Below are positions 22,430 through 37,100 of a DNA stretch of 64,000 nt, piece after piece. Below the pieces are notes generated by a model. That model searched no databases, was not told the DNA's origin, and saw only the letters and a list, made by a program, of their open reading frames with translations. The translations under genes and the position numbers were made by a program. The DNA comes from Fratercula arctica (taxonomy: Eukaryota; Chordata; Aves; Charadriiformes; Alcidae). The first letter of the stretch is position 1. Each line of letters opens with the position of its first letter. The stretch lies in contig CANTUZ010000001.1 of assembly GCA_947846985.1 (NCBI GenBank), forward strand, positions 149,636,447 to 149,700,446, read 5' to 3'.

Positions 22430-25400
22430 TGCACACCATGAGCTCTCCCCATCGCTGCCTTAGTGCATACCCACAGCGTGTGGTGCCTGGACCAGCTCTC
22501 CCCCAGGGACCACTGACTGATACACCAAAGAAAAACCTGGAAGGAAGAGACTAGAAGACAGCGAGTTGACAAGGACTAGATGCACGGTACAGTTTTGGCT
22601 TCTGTGGCTTTTCCAGTTTTGTATGAAGTAATGGGCAAATCAAGGTAAGAACACCTAGGGAACACAGCAGGTTTCCTTTCATAGCACTGGTTTCTCCACA
22701 CAGCCTCTTTCCAGCTGGGATGTGGTGCGGCCCTGTGTACAGATATTATCACTGTAGCTGCAGTGTGAAGGACCACTAAAAGTTATGACTGAATATTTAA
22801 TACTCAACTGGGATTCACACTACAAGAAAAAGAAAACTGAAGCGAAGACTGTATATGAATCAAAATCAGTGCAAACTAGGTTAATGTAAATAAAGCTATA
22901 TATAAATGTAATGTAATTTTTATGACAACACTGCCTGTTTTGAAAATGTGCTGTCAGTATGCAGGCAGGATGTAAGTTAATGAGTCTGCAGACCTTGGTT
23001 GCTGTGATTACCCTTGCTTTCAGTTGATAGATGTCATCTTTATTGCTTAGTCCTCTCAAATATCTTTCATTTTGTCGGGCACCACACATTTTCACCCCAG
23101 GATTGTCTAAGTTTCACGCCAGTTCCGTGGGTTGCTCTCCCCTCTTTCTTGCAACATTAATGGTTTTTAGTTGTGCTGCCCAGAGAGGTTGCAGTGGTGT
23201 CTTCTCGCGGTGGCCTCCCTGGGGCAGGAGCACTGGAGGGGGGTACAAACTGTCCAATTGCTGTCTGCGGGGCTAAGGTGATTGCCCCCTTCCCTTCTGC
23301 TCCGTCTCTCCCCTATTAAAAAATGCCTTGGTTCGAGAGACATGAAATATTTATCTGTTGTGTCATTTATTGTAGCGCAGCTTACCACGCACTGGAATCC
23401 CAACATGCCCTGAATTTTGTCTTAGCCTGATACAGATGCCTTGAAACTGGCATTTGGCAGTTGTCCTGGTGATTTTATAACAGCCAGACTTTTAGGATTT
23501 TTGATTCACGTGCTGCAGAAACTTCTCCTTATGTGGGATAACGTGAAATTCTACAAGTCAGAATGGTTGGATTTTCTTTTGCTCTGCTTTTTCTTTCCTT
23601 TTAGGGGAAGATTTGTCAGTCTAATTTTCCTTTCTGCTCTTTCTGTAACTAGAAAGAGGAAAAGAATCACTGTGAGTGATCTCACTTAATAACCACTGAT
23701 CCATGAGTCTTTCATGGCCTTTGGATAGACGGCTGTGCGGAGAAGGATTTAAAATCAGGATGTCTGTGAATCTTCCTTTTCTTCGAAATTAATCGTATAT
23801 TGCAATTTCATAAACAATTATTTCAGTCTCTTTACTTCTCAAACACAGTATTATTTATCATTAAAGGCCGCTTTGAACATAAAACTATTAGGATGCCCTT
23901 TATTAGAGTAGCTTGCTGCAGCTCTCTTTCTAATGAATTTTTTGCTTTATGACTTGCTGGCTGAGTTTGGGCTCTTACTTTAAATCACACAACTGATTCA
24001 GTGTTCAAAGTCAGTTTATCAGACCGTATCTTCACGAAATTGCCTGCCAGCAGAGCAGCCTAGGCAATGAAAAATTAGGATGGAAAACAAAGTAACCTTG
24101 TTATTTTTCTAAATTGTCAAACATTTGCGGTCTGCTTCTGCAGCCCTGAAACTGTGGGAGGGAGGGGAGATTCTGCTGCCAGCCCAACGAAGCCAAAAGC
24201 AAGCCATCCTCTGGAGTGACACCGCTTCCCTCTGGAAGCGGCAGTGAACAGCCTGGGACGGCGGCAGCATTCCCGACGGGTTCGTCACGTGGCAGGCTCC
24301 CTCTTCCTATTTTTCCAGTGAGATGGCTGCCAACCCCAACGCTATAAATTCATTCTGTTGGTGGATTGCACAGGGAAGGTGGTAGGCCCCAGGAAGGCCA
24401 CCGTTCGTGCTCTGAATGATGCGAGCCATTAAACCATGTCCACCTTACAAAACTATGTAGCAGTGAAAGCCATTTCACGAGATACTGTAGTTGAAATGAT
24501 GATGGGAAACATCATCTGAGAGGATGAGGTTGTGACAGACACTTAAGGAACAATGTTTGTCTTCCCTTAGCTAGCTGGGTCTTACCAGTGGTCAAGCAGA
24601 CATCAAGGAACGCTGGAAGGGAGACATGTAAAATGGCTGGGCGCAGAGCTGGGGGTGGTGTGTATATGGGATATCTGCAGTCCTACAGCCAAGGGTAAAA
24701 GCTCACCTGCCTCTGGATTAGGCACTGTAGGGTCTCATCACCTGGATAATCAAATTTATCTGCTTTTGTTTTTCAGTGCATCGGTCATAGCATCTCGGCT
24801 AGGCCGAGGCCTGGTTGCATGCACGCCTCTGGTTTGTAGGCGGGAACAGGATTTGACCCTTTAACGAAAGAAAATGCCACATTGCAAAACCTCTTGGTAA
24901 TTCTGGATTAAGACAGGTCACAATAGGTACTTCCTGAATGTGCACATGCTTAATTTTGGGCACTCAGCCACTTTAAGAAAAGCCTTATTGTACTGAGGTA
25001 CAGTACAAACTTATATATATTTCTTGGCCGCTCAATATGCCAAAAGAATTTTTAATTTGCCAGCAGAACAGAGAGCTAAATAAGTATCCAGAAAATCCTG
25101 GTTTTTGAAGAAATATCTCATTTTACATCACCTTCTCGGAGAAAAATTATTCGTGTTAAAGGTGAATCAGATCTTTATAAAATTTTGAGTCACTTTTTAT
25201 CGATTTTCCTTCCGTTATTTTAGAAATATATTGAGGTTTGTTTAATAAAACTACATGTACTTCAGTCCCTTGGTGCTGAAATAAAAGCCACTGGATTGCT
25301 ATTTATGGAAATAACTTTATTTGTAAGCCACAGCAGAAAGAATCATGACGCAAACTGCGATAAGAAAAGCAGCACTAGGACACAGAGGAATCATCCCATA

Positions 25401-25594
25401 AAAATAAGATGCTCTAGTGAAGAGGAGATGGATAGCTACCTAGGATCTCTGGAAAAGTATTTTACTCATCAGTGGAGGCTCCATGTGCAGACAGAAGTGT
25501 TGACAGTCGCCTAGGTCAACTCACATGGCAGGCTTCAAGACTGTAAGAGGTAATTTCTAGAGCTGGGTGAAAAAGAGATCAAGAAAACCTGGTA
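22430..25594. other. Intergenic; one GC-richer patch, no gene
   Basis: No coding exon is recognised. A GC-richer patch at about 24140-24420 holds a palindromic E-box CACGTG (24286-24291) and a TATAAA-like gctataaattc near 24340. It might be regulatory, but nothing else supports a promoter. Confidence 0.45.
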
Positions 25595-25958
25595 ATCACA
25601 GAACCACAGAATGGTTTGGGTTGGAAGGGACCTTAAAGATCATCTAGTTCCAGCACCCCTGCCGTGGGCAGGGAGATCTCCCACTAGACCAGGCTGCTCA
25701 AAGCCCCATCCAGCCTGGCCTTGAACACTTCCAGGGATGGGGCATCCACAACTTCCTTGAGCAACCTGTTCCAGTGCTTCACCACCCTCACAGTAAAGGA
25801 TTTCTTCCTGATATCCAAGCTAAATCTACCCTCTTTCAGTTTGAGGCTGTTACCCCGTATCCTATCATGACACTCCCTGATAAAGAGTCCCTCCCCATCC
25901 TTCCTTTAGGTATTGGAAGGCTGCTATAAGGTCTCCTTGTAGCCTTCTCTTCTCCAGC
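25595..25958 (-). mobile_element. CR1 LINE 3' fragment, minus orientation
   Basis: Reverse-complement CR1: starts cacagaatggtttgggttgg aagggaccttaaagatcatc, then caccctcacagtaaaggatt and ends near ccttctcttctccagc. The intact-looking tail on the left and truncation on the right fit a 5'-truncated insertion. Confidence 0.9.
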
Positions 25959-26250
25959 ATTAATGCAGCATTAGTTTCGACCTAAATTGGAATGCAAATA
26001 TGGACTGTTTTCCCCTCAAGATTTTGATCTAGAAGTGTTAAAAATTTGCATCAAAACAAAACAGCCTGACATTCCTGAAAGGGAAACACATTTTGCTGTA
26101 ACTTCTTATGAAATTAAAGTAACACAGACCAAATTCTGGTTTTGCCCCACTTCAGTCTGTTGTGACTGGTAACGGAACTTGGTTCTACAACAAATGAACA
26201 TTGTTAAACTGTATAATAACCATGTGAATAACTCCAGGACCAAGTAATAT

Positions 26251-26580
26251 GGCCTACCAGTATCTTAAGGGGGCCTACAAGAAAGCTGGTGAGGGACTTT
26301 TTAGGATGTCGGGTAATGGTAGGACTAGAGGGAATGGATTAAAACTAGAGATGGGTCGATTCAGACTGGACGTTAGGAAGTTCTTCACCATGAGGGTGGT
26401 GAGACACTGGAACAGGTTGCCCAGGGAAGTTGTGGATGCCTCATCCCTGGAAGTGTTCAAGACCAGGCTGGATGGGGCTTTGAGCAGCCTGGGCTAGTGG
26501 GAGGTGTCCCTGCCCATGGCAGGGGTGTTGGAACTAGATGATCTTTAAGGTCCCTTCCAACACTAACAATTCTATGATTA
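26251..26580 (+). mobile_element. CR1 LINE 3' fragment with the ORF2 C-terminal tail
   Basis: CR1 sequence ending ggtcccttccaacactaac aattctatgatta. A frame at 26249-26497 encodes [20 protein letters not shown] and a DGALSSLG end, which is the C-terminal tail of the CR1 ORF2 (endonuclease/reverse transcriptase) protein. The rest of ORF2 is absent, so this is a non-functional remnant. It lies only about 300 bp from an oppositely oriented CR1 fragment. Confidence 0.9.
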
Positions 26581-29500
26581 TCTGAAAAATGGTTCTTGAT
26601 TTTAAAAATGCTTTGTTTAGGGTAATTACTCACATACAGCTTTTCCAGTATTGTGCATTGCATCTTGGATGTTGCTTTTGAGCAACGTGGTGCTCAATAT
26701 AATGCAGAATTTCCTAGTCAGACACATTTTCCACAGCACTACGAGAGTCCTGTGGCTCCTGCAATGCACCATACATGTTGTTTAAATAAAAAAAAAAAAC
26801 ACCACTGAATTGTAGCTGGGAAACCAAGACATAAAGAAAGAATGGAGATTGGCACTCTAATTTATATCATGCAACACACTGCAATCAACAGGAGCAGTTT
26901 ATGGTTGAAGTGCTTCAGAATGAAACATTCTGGGTCACTTGGAAGAATATTGAACTTTACTTCAACTTAAGTATATTGTCCCTTGAATTCAACCAAGATA
27001 ATATTTCGTTTCAGTGATTCAAACTGTAACCTGAAGTTTTTCCCAATGGAAAATTTTAATCCTGCAAAAGTTGCTTTTATATCAGGAAATGTGCTAACTG
27101 TTCAATCATCTTACTTGGGTTTCATCAGAGAAAAGGAAACACATGCTCAAGACCACTCTGAACTGTAATTAAACTCTGACCCAGCTATCAAAAGCTACTT
27201 CCCTGTGTGAACTGGAAAAATCGAAGTAAGGTTGATATCACAGAAGTGATGCTGCTGGGTTGAGAAACTAACACGTAGTAACTATGCTATTCTAATGGGC
27301 CAAAAAAATACCAGAAATATATTGCATGCCAGTTTGATGGTGCTTGATGAAAATTGTATGCCAGCAAAACCAGATAGTTGTAATGAATTACTTTTAACTA
27401 AAAGCTTAGACGTTTGGGTGTTGCTTTAATACCTTCTGAAGAGTAAATATACAAAGAGCTAATTCAACTAATGAGAATAATTTTGGCTCCTATCTGAGGA
27501 ACCTATTCAATTATCTGAGCTTGTAACAAGCCTTTAATTACCTGGCAAGGCATGGAAGTCCTTGAGGAAAGCCATCTGGTAGCAGAAGACAGGGAATTTT
27601 TAAAAAGGAATTCTTTGATGATCCATTTCTGGAGAGAGTAAGAAGGCGGTGGTCTGGCCTGGAATCAGGTAGAACAAAGCAGAAGGCGGCTGCCTGGAAG
27701 GGTGAGGACTGGTGGGGTGGGATGTTGAAAAAAGCTGAGGAAAGGAATTGCGTGCAAGTCTTGCCGTTTTTCCTCAGCTTTGTATAATTTCTTCATCTTT
27801 CTTCATCAGTCTTTAGAGTAAAGTTTGTGTTTAGATGTTCCTCTGAAGACTATGAGTAACTTACTCGATCATGTCACCCATGAACATGGAAACCAGACAC
27901 AGCCTGGCATCACAGCCTGGGGAACTCTTGGGCTGTGCAGAAGCTGCTGATAAGATATGAATGAGCCAGTACTTGTTTTCTAGGTTAGGTAGCTGAACTA
28001 CATCAAGTCGTTGGCTACAGAGCATTTATTTGGCATAGTAAAGACCCCTGGATGTGAAGGACACGATGCTGAGGAACAGCCGGCCCTATCTGCACAAGAT
28101 ACAGGAAAATCAAAGTCTGGGGTCAGCATTGTAGCTTCTGCAGATGTAGCTTATCCAGGGCTTTACCAGTTGGATTAAAGTTTATTCATTCTGTTAAGAA
28201 ACTGTGGGAGTACATGACAAATGGAAGAAGAGACAGGAGATGGCAAAGAACTATTAAAATCTGCAAATCATGCTATGGGTGCCTCTTCTGGATTTAAATG
28301 TATTAATATAAATTAATTATGAACTTGTCATCAAAGTGAAAAGATGGAGTGTTTATGGAAGGGGTGCAAAGTGGTATAATCTAAAAATAAAGTAGTTCAG
28401 ACTGAATAAGAGGAAAAATGGGGCCAAAAACTTCCAGTATTCTATCTGCAGCTTCCATGTTTTGATGATCATCTGTCTGAGTTTGTTCTCCAGTGCTGCA
28501 GAATATTATGAGATCAAAAAGGCTGACCCACATGGAAATTTCTGTTGGAAAATAAAACCTGATCCTGCTGCTTTCCTGACACCAGTGTGGCTTGATAACA
28601 ATGCAAATCACAGAAGCCAAGAAAAATGCAGCTGAAGAAAACTATTTGAGGAGAACTTCTTCTTTTCCCATTGTGACTTTCAAATATACGTAGACCTCTT
28701 CTGTTTGGGCACTGATACCAGGGATACAGGTCTATGGGGGCAGGAGAATACCATGAAAAGAGGAAAATAGACTCTATTAGGATTCCCTCTAAAAAATTTA
28801 TAAATGGCCCCACTCCCGAGGAGGTATACTGAAACATTTCAGTTGAAATATGCTGAACGAAGCCCAAATCAAATATCTACCACCTACTCCTGAGTTTTAG
28901 ACTCTGAAAGGATTTAAAGAAATACAGACACTAAACACAAGCAAAACTTTCCTTTGTATCTGGGCCAATTAAGTGGGCATTGCATTGTATCAAGATACTA
29001 CTTAAATCTTCATACATGGAAATGTGATTTAAGTTTCAGTAATATATGTAATAACAAAAATTATAAATAATCACCCTCTTTAAAACACAGCTTTCTAAAG
29101 TTGCAAGGCTCAGTGGGGATATAAAGAACCTCTAGTATATACCTGAATAATCCAAAATAATTTTTAGATTTAAATAATTAATGCTAGGTGTCCCGTGAAT
29201 GGAGATGAATATTAAAATCTTTCTTAGGCATCTTATTTGAAGAATATTTTCTCTAAATTTGCTATAGAGACACCAAGGTAAAACAGTTTATTATTTTAAC
29301 TGAGGAAATAGATTTCTCTTCTAGTGATACTAATTTCTTACAGTACCTATCTGTCAAGATGGTCCTAGTAATTATCACTCCTTATCATAATGGAAATCAC
29401 ATCTCATTCATTGATTTCCTAATACATCTTTGGCATTGGCTGGGATGTGAGCTGGAATGTAAGTTAAACAGTGAGGCATAAGGTAGTGCTTTGGTTTAAG

Positions 29501-31151
29501 TATGTCTTAAATTCCTTGGCATCACCTTTACGAACAACATGAAAAAAATGACTGGGTTTGACATGGGAGTTCCAGTCTTTAATTCACCTTGTAATTTCTG
29601 TTCATTTCCTCAGTTCCTATGATTTATCTATTAAATTCTGAGTTCGGTCAGTTTTGGAGAAAAAAAATAATCCAATTTTTCCTCCTGCCCCTGGTTGGGA
29701 GAGAAACAACACATCTGATATAGTCATCATTTTTCCATATTGACTCCTCAAGAATGTAATCCTCCATATGAAATCCTTGTCTTGCTTCAAACAATGGAAA
29801 AACTTATGATTTCATTGGAGTGCTCATTTCAACCCTACAGAGAAGATATGCTTCCTTGCTTTCTCTTTTTTTTTTTTTTTCTCATTTGTACAGATTTCTA
29901 TCGTTCTCTTTTCTCCACTCCTCCAGCTTTAAGATTTTTAAGCTATTTTTATTATTCAAGATATGGCAATTTTCTTTAAGGGAAAAGTAGTGTTGCTTCT
30001 GGTCTCATTGAAAAATCAACGTCAATTATTCTGATTTCCTATTACTGATTATACAGCTTTTGTAAATAGTCATTCTGACCAAGCAGCAGGTGAACAGCTG
30101 TACTGTGTCAGAACAAAGCTCCACATACCCTATCTGATATATTGTATCTCTACTATAGCCCGTGGTAGATGATAGTAAAGAAAAAACCATAAACCCAGGG
30201 CAATCTTGGATTCATATTTTTTCCAAGATACTCCTCCAGTTTCCAGCAATTTCTGATGTAGAGACTTTCTGATCTACAGATTGTATCTACATTATCTTGT
30301 CCAGCTGCCCTTGATGGACCTTTCTTCTGTGAACCCATCTAGGAGCTTTTGGAATTTATTTGTACTTTGGGCGTGCAAACAAAACAGGATGCTATGCCCT
30401 GCAATGCAATTGGGCACTGCATGTGAAAGTACTTTCTTTAATTTGTCTTTGACCTACTGCTTGATGATTTCATTTAGTGCCCTGTAATTCTTGTCTCATG
30501 AAAAATAATGACTAATCATTCCCTCGCCACCTGCTCCACGCGATTTATGTTTTTCTAGACCTCTATCATGTCCTCAGTAATCTCTTTTCCAAGCTGAGGA
30601 AACCAAATCTCTTCACTTTCTCCTACAGTGTAAATTGTTTCCTATTTAAGACCAATCTGGCCCTCCTTGTCTGTATACTTTCCAGTTGTAAAAGCTCCTT
30701 TTTGAAGTGACCAGAGCTTCACACAAGATTGGGTACGCCACAGCTTTATGGAGTACCAAATGATAGTTTCTATTCCCTTCCTGGATTTTTTTGATGGTTG
30801 AGGATTAGGAAGCTTCATCTTCCAACGATCTCTAATGATGTAGGAGAATACTCGGTGATAAAAGCTGACATGAGAACTCGCTATTGGGAACATGTAATTA
30901 GGGTCACTCTTCACCATGTGCGTTGCTTTGCGTTCGTCATTTCTTCTGCCACTTTGTTACTGGGAGGTCCTTCTGTAACTCCTGGCTGGGCAAGTTCAAT
31001 TCTGCCATTCAGCACTAGCCCTGCTGGGAAAAAAAACCCACCAAAAACTAAACAAAAACAGCCAAACCCAAAAATGTTAGAGGTTTTATGCCAAATCTCA
31101 CAGAAAAAGGTATTTTCTTGTGTTTGCTTCCGGCTGTTAAGCAGCCTAGAG

Positions 31152-31152
<1 letters not shown>
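26581..31152. other. AT-rich intergenic DNA, nothing recognised
   Basis: Only short homopolymers (A run at about 26788-26801, T run at about 29866-29880) and chance frames. No gene or recognisable transposon. Confidence 0.5.
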
Positions 31153-31183
<31 letters not shown>

Positions 31184-31193
31184 CAAAACAAAA
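31153..31193. repeat. (AAAAC)n microsatellite
   Basis: Roughly eight uninterrupted AAAAC pentamers, embedded in a longer A/C-rich tract from about 31027 to 31235. Confidence 0.9.
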
Positions 31194-34100
31194 GCCAAAC
31201 AAAAAAACCCCAAACCAAGAAAAAAACCCACCCAAAAGATAAAGTCAAGGATTCTTTTTTTCAACTTACTTTGCCTCCCAAATTGTCAGGCAAACCCTTT
31301 CCTTCAGTTATAAACCGAAGGCAGAGGCTAGGGAGTCTTCATGAGTAAAGTTTTCAAGAACAGGCTAGACCATAGGGAATTCTGTAAGGAATGGCAGAAC
31401 AACTGCTGTTGGGGGGAGGAGAAGTATGAGAGGTCTGAGATCTCCTCCGATGCCGCGACTATGGGATCGATACATTCACAATGAGTCTGTGCTGACTTTG
31501 GCACATTTCATTATACTGAGTGAAAAATAATTGGTCTCATTGGTATATACTTCTTTTGTGCGTGTTTTTAAGGATGGGAATACATCACATGTATATTTTA
31601 TCAGTGTCCTGTCAGTACATAGCAGCTGAACCCGGCGGTGATGGCAGTATTATTTAGATTAGAGTTATATATAGAAATGGTGTGAATTTTCACTTTATTA
31701 ACAGCTTTGCAGGAGACAGGCTTCTTGCCTTTTATGTTACGGAGTATAAATATGAAACTGAATTATCTGAAGAAGCATAGCTTTTGTAAGACAACTTAGT
31801 ATTGTCAATGATATGGCAGCAGGAGAAGCCTGAGGAAAGCGGGGAGTATAAAGGGGAACGGAGAGAGGACAAAAAAGAAGAGGAATATGCAGAACAGAGT
31901 GCTACATAGCATCAAAGGGGGATTTAAGAAAAACAAAGCTGCTCAAAGACCAAACAAGCAGATTTTTTGTCTCCCAGGGAACCAAATGAACTTGCTTGAG
32001 AACTATTGACATACAAACCCAAGGGGAAGAACAGAGAGCAGAAATGTAAAGCATCGGTGCCTATAGCAAATGATTCTTGCAGTTGGCGCGAGCTGATCCC
32101 TGCCCGCTGCTACCTGTTGTTCAGAAGTGTCTGCAGATGGTGCAGTGGGAAGTGCAGAGACACATCTGGAATTTACCTCGGAACCGTACCTTCGTCATTT
32201 GAAAGAACAAACGCTCACCCTGAGCGTTGTACAGTTCTGCCCTCTCCCTGGGTATCGGCACAGAGCTGCTTTAGTGGTTAAGACGACGGGATGTCCTGTG
32301 GTCTGTGGAACAGGTAAATGTGAACTTTCACATGTATCGACAGGTCTGCAACATTCAGCATGAAGTATTGTTTAGAGAACAACTTATTTCTGACATAATT
32401 CCTAACTCAAGGAATAGACGCCATTAATACAGAGCCACCCAGTGAAAACATCCAACCTGTGTGATGTGGAGAAAATTCAACAAAAGGCGGCAGAGACCTT
32501 TGTCTTTAAAGGCTTTTTTTAAAATTCACGCTGCCAGTCAGCGCCTCACACTCCAAAACTTTAAGTGTTTAGTTGTGTAGAGGTTAACTGCAGTCAGAGG
32601 AAGCAGTTTAGCCACGCTAAACTGATCCTGAATTGCGACAGCCTGCCAGGCGTAGGCGGGAGGGTGTTTGAGGAGCGGTGCCTCGGGCAGTGCCTGCTCC
32701 CAGAGTCCCAGCATCCCCATCCTCATCCCTGAGCCAGCCTGGCAGCTTGTGATGCTGTGCGCTGAACTGGGTCGGGGAGGTGATCCACCGGGAAATTTTG
32801 GTCACCTGTAATATTTTTTGCTTTTCTCTCTTAAGAAGATAACTGGTTAAAAAGAAAACAAGGAGTCTTAGAGCAGCTAATGTAACCTCTACCTGCATTT
32901 ACTGCATCCAGTCATTACAACCACAGCTGATTAATAGCAATAGTTTAAAAGAAGCTTTGCTTAATAGTGAGGTTTCTTTTCCCCTTAGGCTGCCAACAGC
33001 TTTCCCGTATACAATCTCATTTTTCAACATGAAGTTTTGTCTACCAGGCTGGCTATAATAGGCCTCTCACTTCATTTTTTTTTCAGTGCTTAGTCACCTA
33101 AGTAAGTTTTCTCTTGATATTTTTATTCAAGCTTTTGTATTGAGATGGCAGAATCTGGAGCGCATGAAGCTGCAGACTGAAGAGGAAGACGCATGCTGGG
33201 GCAGGTGTTTGGCCTGTCAGGCTTGTCTCAAGCAGCTCGTTTCCCAACATCTATTTCCCGTGAGTGTGGGAGCAGCAACCTACCATTGACCGCATTTCCT
33301 GAAGGGCCAGGAAGGGAGGACCCATTTCAGTCTCCGGTCATATCCCCAGACATTGCTGACAAGGATCCGGTGGCAGGTTGCCACCTCTGAAGGTTGCACT
33401 GGGTGGACAAATCTTTACCACCCTTCGTTCTCTCTCTGATCTGCCGATAATTCCCTTCTCAGCTGGTCACTGAAGTCTCACACATTTCCCATACAGCTTC
33501 TGATTTTCTTTTCATTTTCTTCTTAATGTCATATTGCCAAAGCCATCCTTCCATCCCTCTTTCTCTTGTTTTTTATTATTATTATTTTTCTAGTTCCCAC
33601 CTGTCACAGGTGGAAAGGAAACACCAGACAATGCAATACTGCCAAGTGAGGGACAGGCTGTCTCAGGAAAAGCTACACACAAGAGCAAGCACACACACAG
33701 AGAATTAATGGAGACCTTCACCGTGCCCAGTGAGTTAGCACCGTCAAGCCCAGGGGAACGTGACACTCGCTCTGTCCAACCTGTCTCCATGCTGGGCTCT
33801 GGGCAGCAGCTCAGCACCAACATGCAATGGTTCCACCTTGAGCATGAGGTGTTGGACATCTGAAGAGCAATGCCTCCCCCCCAGTCTCTGTTACTCTCTA
33901 GTGCCAGGGGACTTACAGCCAGATGTCGACACAGGCCAAATCTGTCTACAACAATACCACTTTCCCAGCAGTTTCAGGTATTGCTCTCCAGTCACTTGTT
34001 GATCCACGGCCTGTCCCAAGGCTCATCACACTCAGTCATTTGCATTAACCTATTAACCATAGCTCATTATGCTCAGTAACTCAACCCTTGATGAAGGCAA

Positions 34101-37100
34101 AGTCATGATGCTCCGCTAATATCATTATTTATAAACAAGTATATAAATAAATGTGTGTCTGTGGCTGTTTAAGTCTTGTTTTGTATTTACTTATCACCAA
34201 ATCTCAATTGCTTATTGCAAAAGACAATGAAAAAAATATTCTGCTTGCTCGTTTCTTTGGATAACCTTGAAGCGTATGTGTGAGTGTGCGTCTGTTCCAG
34301 CTTTCCGTGGATTGGAGTCAAAGGACAGCAGCTAATGGCCACAGAGGTCAGCCAAGAGACATATCTGCCCTGACCATTCCTACGAGGAATCCCTTGTCCA
34401 AAACAAGTCCCTCATCCTGCTAATTCACTTTCAAAACATGTTTCTGCTCTGACAGATCCCTTGCAGAGAGAATCTGTGACAAGTTTGCAAATCAACCTTC
34501 CCTTCTGCATCTAACATCAGTAAATTGCCAAATCTCTTAAGATGTAGCAGCTGCCGTTTTCTCACAAGTATTAAGCAGAGGGAATGCTGTCTGAATAAAA
34601 GTAGGGAGGAGAGGAGGGTTAGTATTTGGTTTTCTCCTTTTAGCTGGGCACTTGTATTGTCTTCTCCATGGTGGTGAATATTCTTAGTGAAGGATGTTTA
34701 CTATTTATTCAATTGCTTGTCAACAACAGCTTTGAGTGATCGGCAGCAGACATCAAAGCTGCCGAAAGCCAGGCAGAAGCAGGAGGATGATCAGGTGCCC
34801 ACATCTATTTTCCCGTGGTTGTACTGAATGGTCCGAAGTACCGTCTTTCTTTCAGATTTGTTTATGTCTCTATCTGTGTTTGCAGAGATTGTTTCATTCA
34901 TATCGTACAGAAGATGAGACAATAACAGCTGCCTGAGTTTTCAGACGGCCTGGAAACCAGAAAGATTAATGAATTTACTAATCTTAAAAGGAATAACGAA
35001 TAGTAATCATTAAGCACCAAAGTAAAGTAATATCAAGATATATTACCTCTTTGCTCATCAAAGCAGGCGAGAACGAGCGGTGTGATCGGAGACCATGTCA
35101 ATAGCAGAACGGAGATGTTCTGCAGGGCTGTACAGTCTGGTACCACAGCGATAGTGGACTTTCCTTGTACCTGGATTTTCGGAAGATATTATCACTCGCC
35201 TGTATGCAATGTGGGACATCAGGGAGCAGTTACTTTGCATGCTGTCCTATATAGCTGAGCTGTTCCGGCTTCTCACAAGCCTATTTTAGGACTTACCAAG
35301 AGCTGAGCAGAAGTACAGCTCTTGTCATGTCCCCTTCCATGCGCCGAATTACTCTCTCTTCCACCTTCTCCTATACAACCCACATTCACATTTGCCATTC
35401 ACAAGCTGTCTGAAGCTTTTCCACGTAGTATCTCCAGGAGCTCATGGGACACGACAGGGAAGCAGTAGCAGATGGGTTCCTTGCATCAAAGGGATTACCA
35501 TCTGTTATTTCTCTTCCCAATTTTGTGCAATGCTGGCAAGAATTTGATTGTTTCTCCTGTTCTCCCTTGATCCTTTGCTGCCCAGTTGGGCAAACGAAGG
35601 TAGGCAAATTGCCTTTTCCCCTGGTAATACCAGGAACTCCTATGAGCAATGGTAACATTTAGCACCCAAAGGTGGTTGTGTCCCCCCTTCACAGATCCCC
35701 CATGGCCAAACTCCATCTGCTGCACTTTCAGAAACTCCTAATCATCCAAGAAGGAATGAAAAAAGCCTCACAGAATGAGACAACCTCACAGAAACTCCCA
35801 ATTAACTTTGTGCCTCTCCCAAATGGTAGTACCTATCAGGAGAGGCTCTGGTACTGCGGGATTGGTTTACTCTACTCTTACACCATATTATTATTTCAGA
35901 GCTAGATACATTTGGATAGCCATGCAACATGATATCTTTCTACATATCCTCATTGACAAGACTTTCTTTTGAAAGAAAAATGCTTCACCCAAATACCTTA
36001 CTGTGTTTCCCACCAGGAGAGCTCTAGGAATTCAGTTGTGTTTTCTGGCCTATAAGGTCAGGGTTGGCAACTGCTGTATTCTCAATATGTCTTGCTAATT
36101 TGCAGGTTTAGTTACAGTCCATCTCTCCTGGGCCTCAAAAGTTCATTCAATAATCTGATGAAGGTTTTGATTTTTCTTTTCTTTTTTTTTAAATAAAGCT
36201 CTTGATTGTAAGGAAAAGATGGAACCAGATACCAGTCAGTTTTGACCTGGCTCAGAAAGCTTAAGGCAAATGAAAATAGCCCAAAATATTGTGGCAGAAC
36301 AAACCACGAAGAAAATACCCTTAGGGCTACTTTTATGGGTATCAATTATTTTTTTAAGGGTCAGATTTGACAATACAAAATTCACATGAAGTAATTTTAT
36401 GCAGTGCTTTTTTCAGCTATTCCAATCCTTGTCTGTGTATTGAATACTGCGATTACTGTAAGACGAAGCATTTATAGTATAAATGCAACTATTGAAAAAA
36501 AGTTCTAGAGAGGTTTTGAAGTAGTTAAGCTTGCGATACCCTGCTTTATGGCAGACCAATCATTTCATCCAAGATGTACAAAGCGTAAGTGGGAAAATTC
36601 CCACTGAAGTCAATGTCCAGCTCAAGATCTTAATCTTCTGATTGTGCTTTGACCTCTCTCTCACCTGAGGAAAATAATTATAGCTTTGATCCAGATGCCT
36701 TCTTTGTAAGCCTTTATTTTAGCGTTTTGAATACACACCACCTGTTCTGTATTAGGTATTTTGATGAAAATCTAACAAAAACCAAGTTTATAGGATAATG
36801 TCATAAATCTGGCACCTTTCCCAAATGCCACACTCACTTAATACAAACGTAATATAATTTTCTTTGTATTGTGTGTTCTGCATTCATTGTAATGTGTGTT
36901 TAGCAGCTGGATTTGAGAGAAGGCCAAAACTAACCTATTCTTGAGTACTGAAATATTAGCTTATAGCTCTCTAAAAAGAAAGTTAAATCGTATGCCTTTT
37001 TTAGTATCTGAATCAAATTTTCCTAATATTATCAACACAGCATTATAATTAGATTCCACATAAAAATTTCAGTTTCTCTCTCAGCCATCATTGTCTGTAA

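Noticed and set aside
30911..31264. 117-codon minus-strand frame rich in Phe, Leu and Cys, membrane-like
   Set aside because: The hydrophobicity comes from translating the (AAAAC)n microsatellite in reverse.
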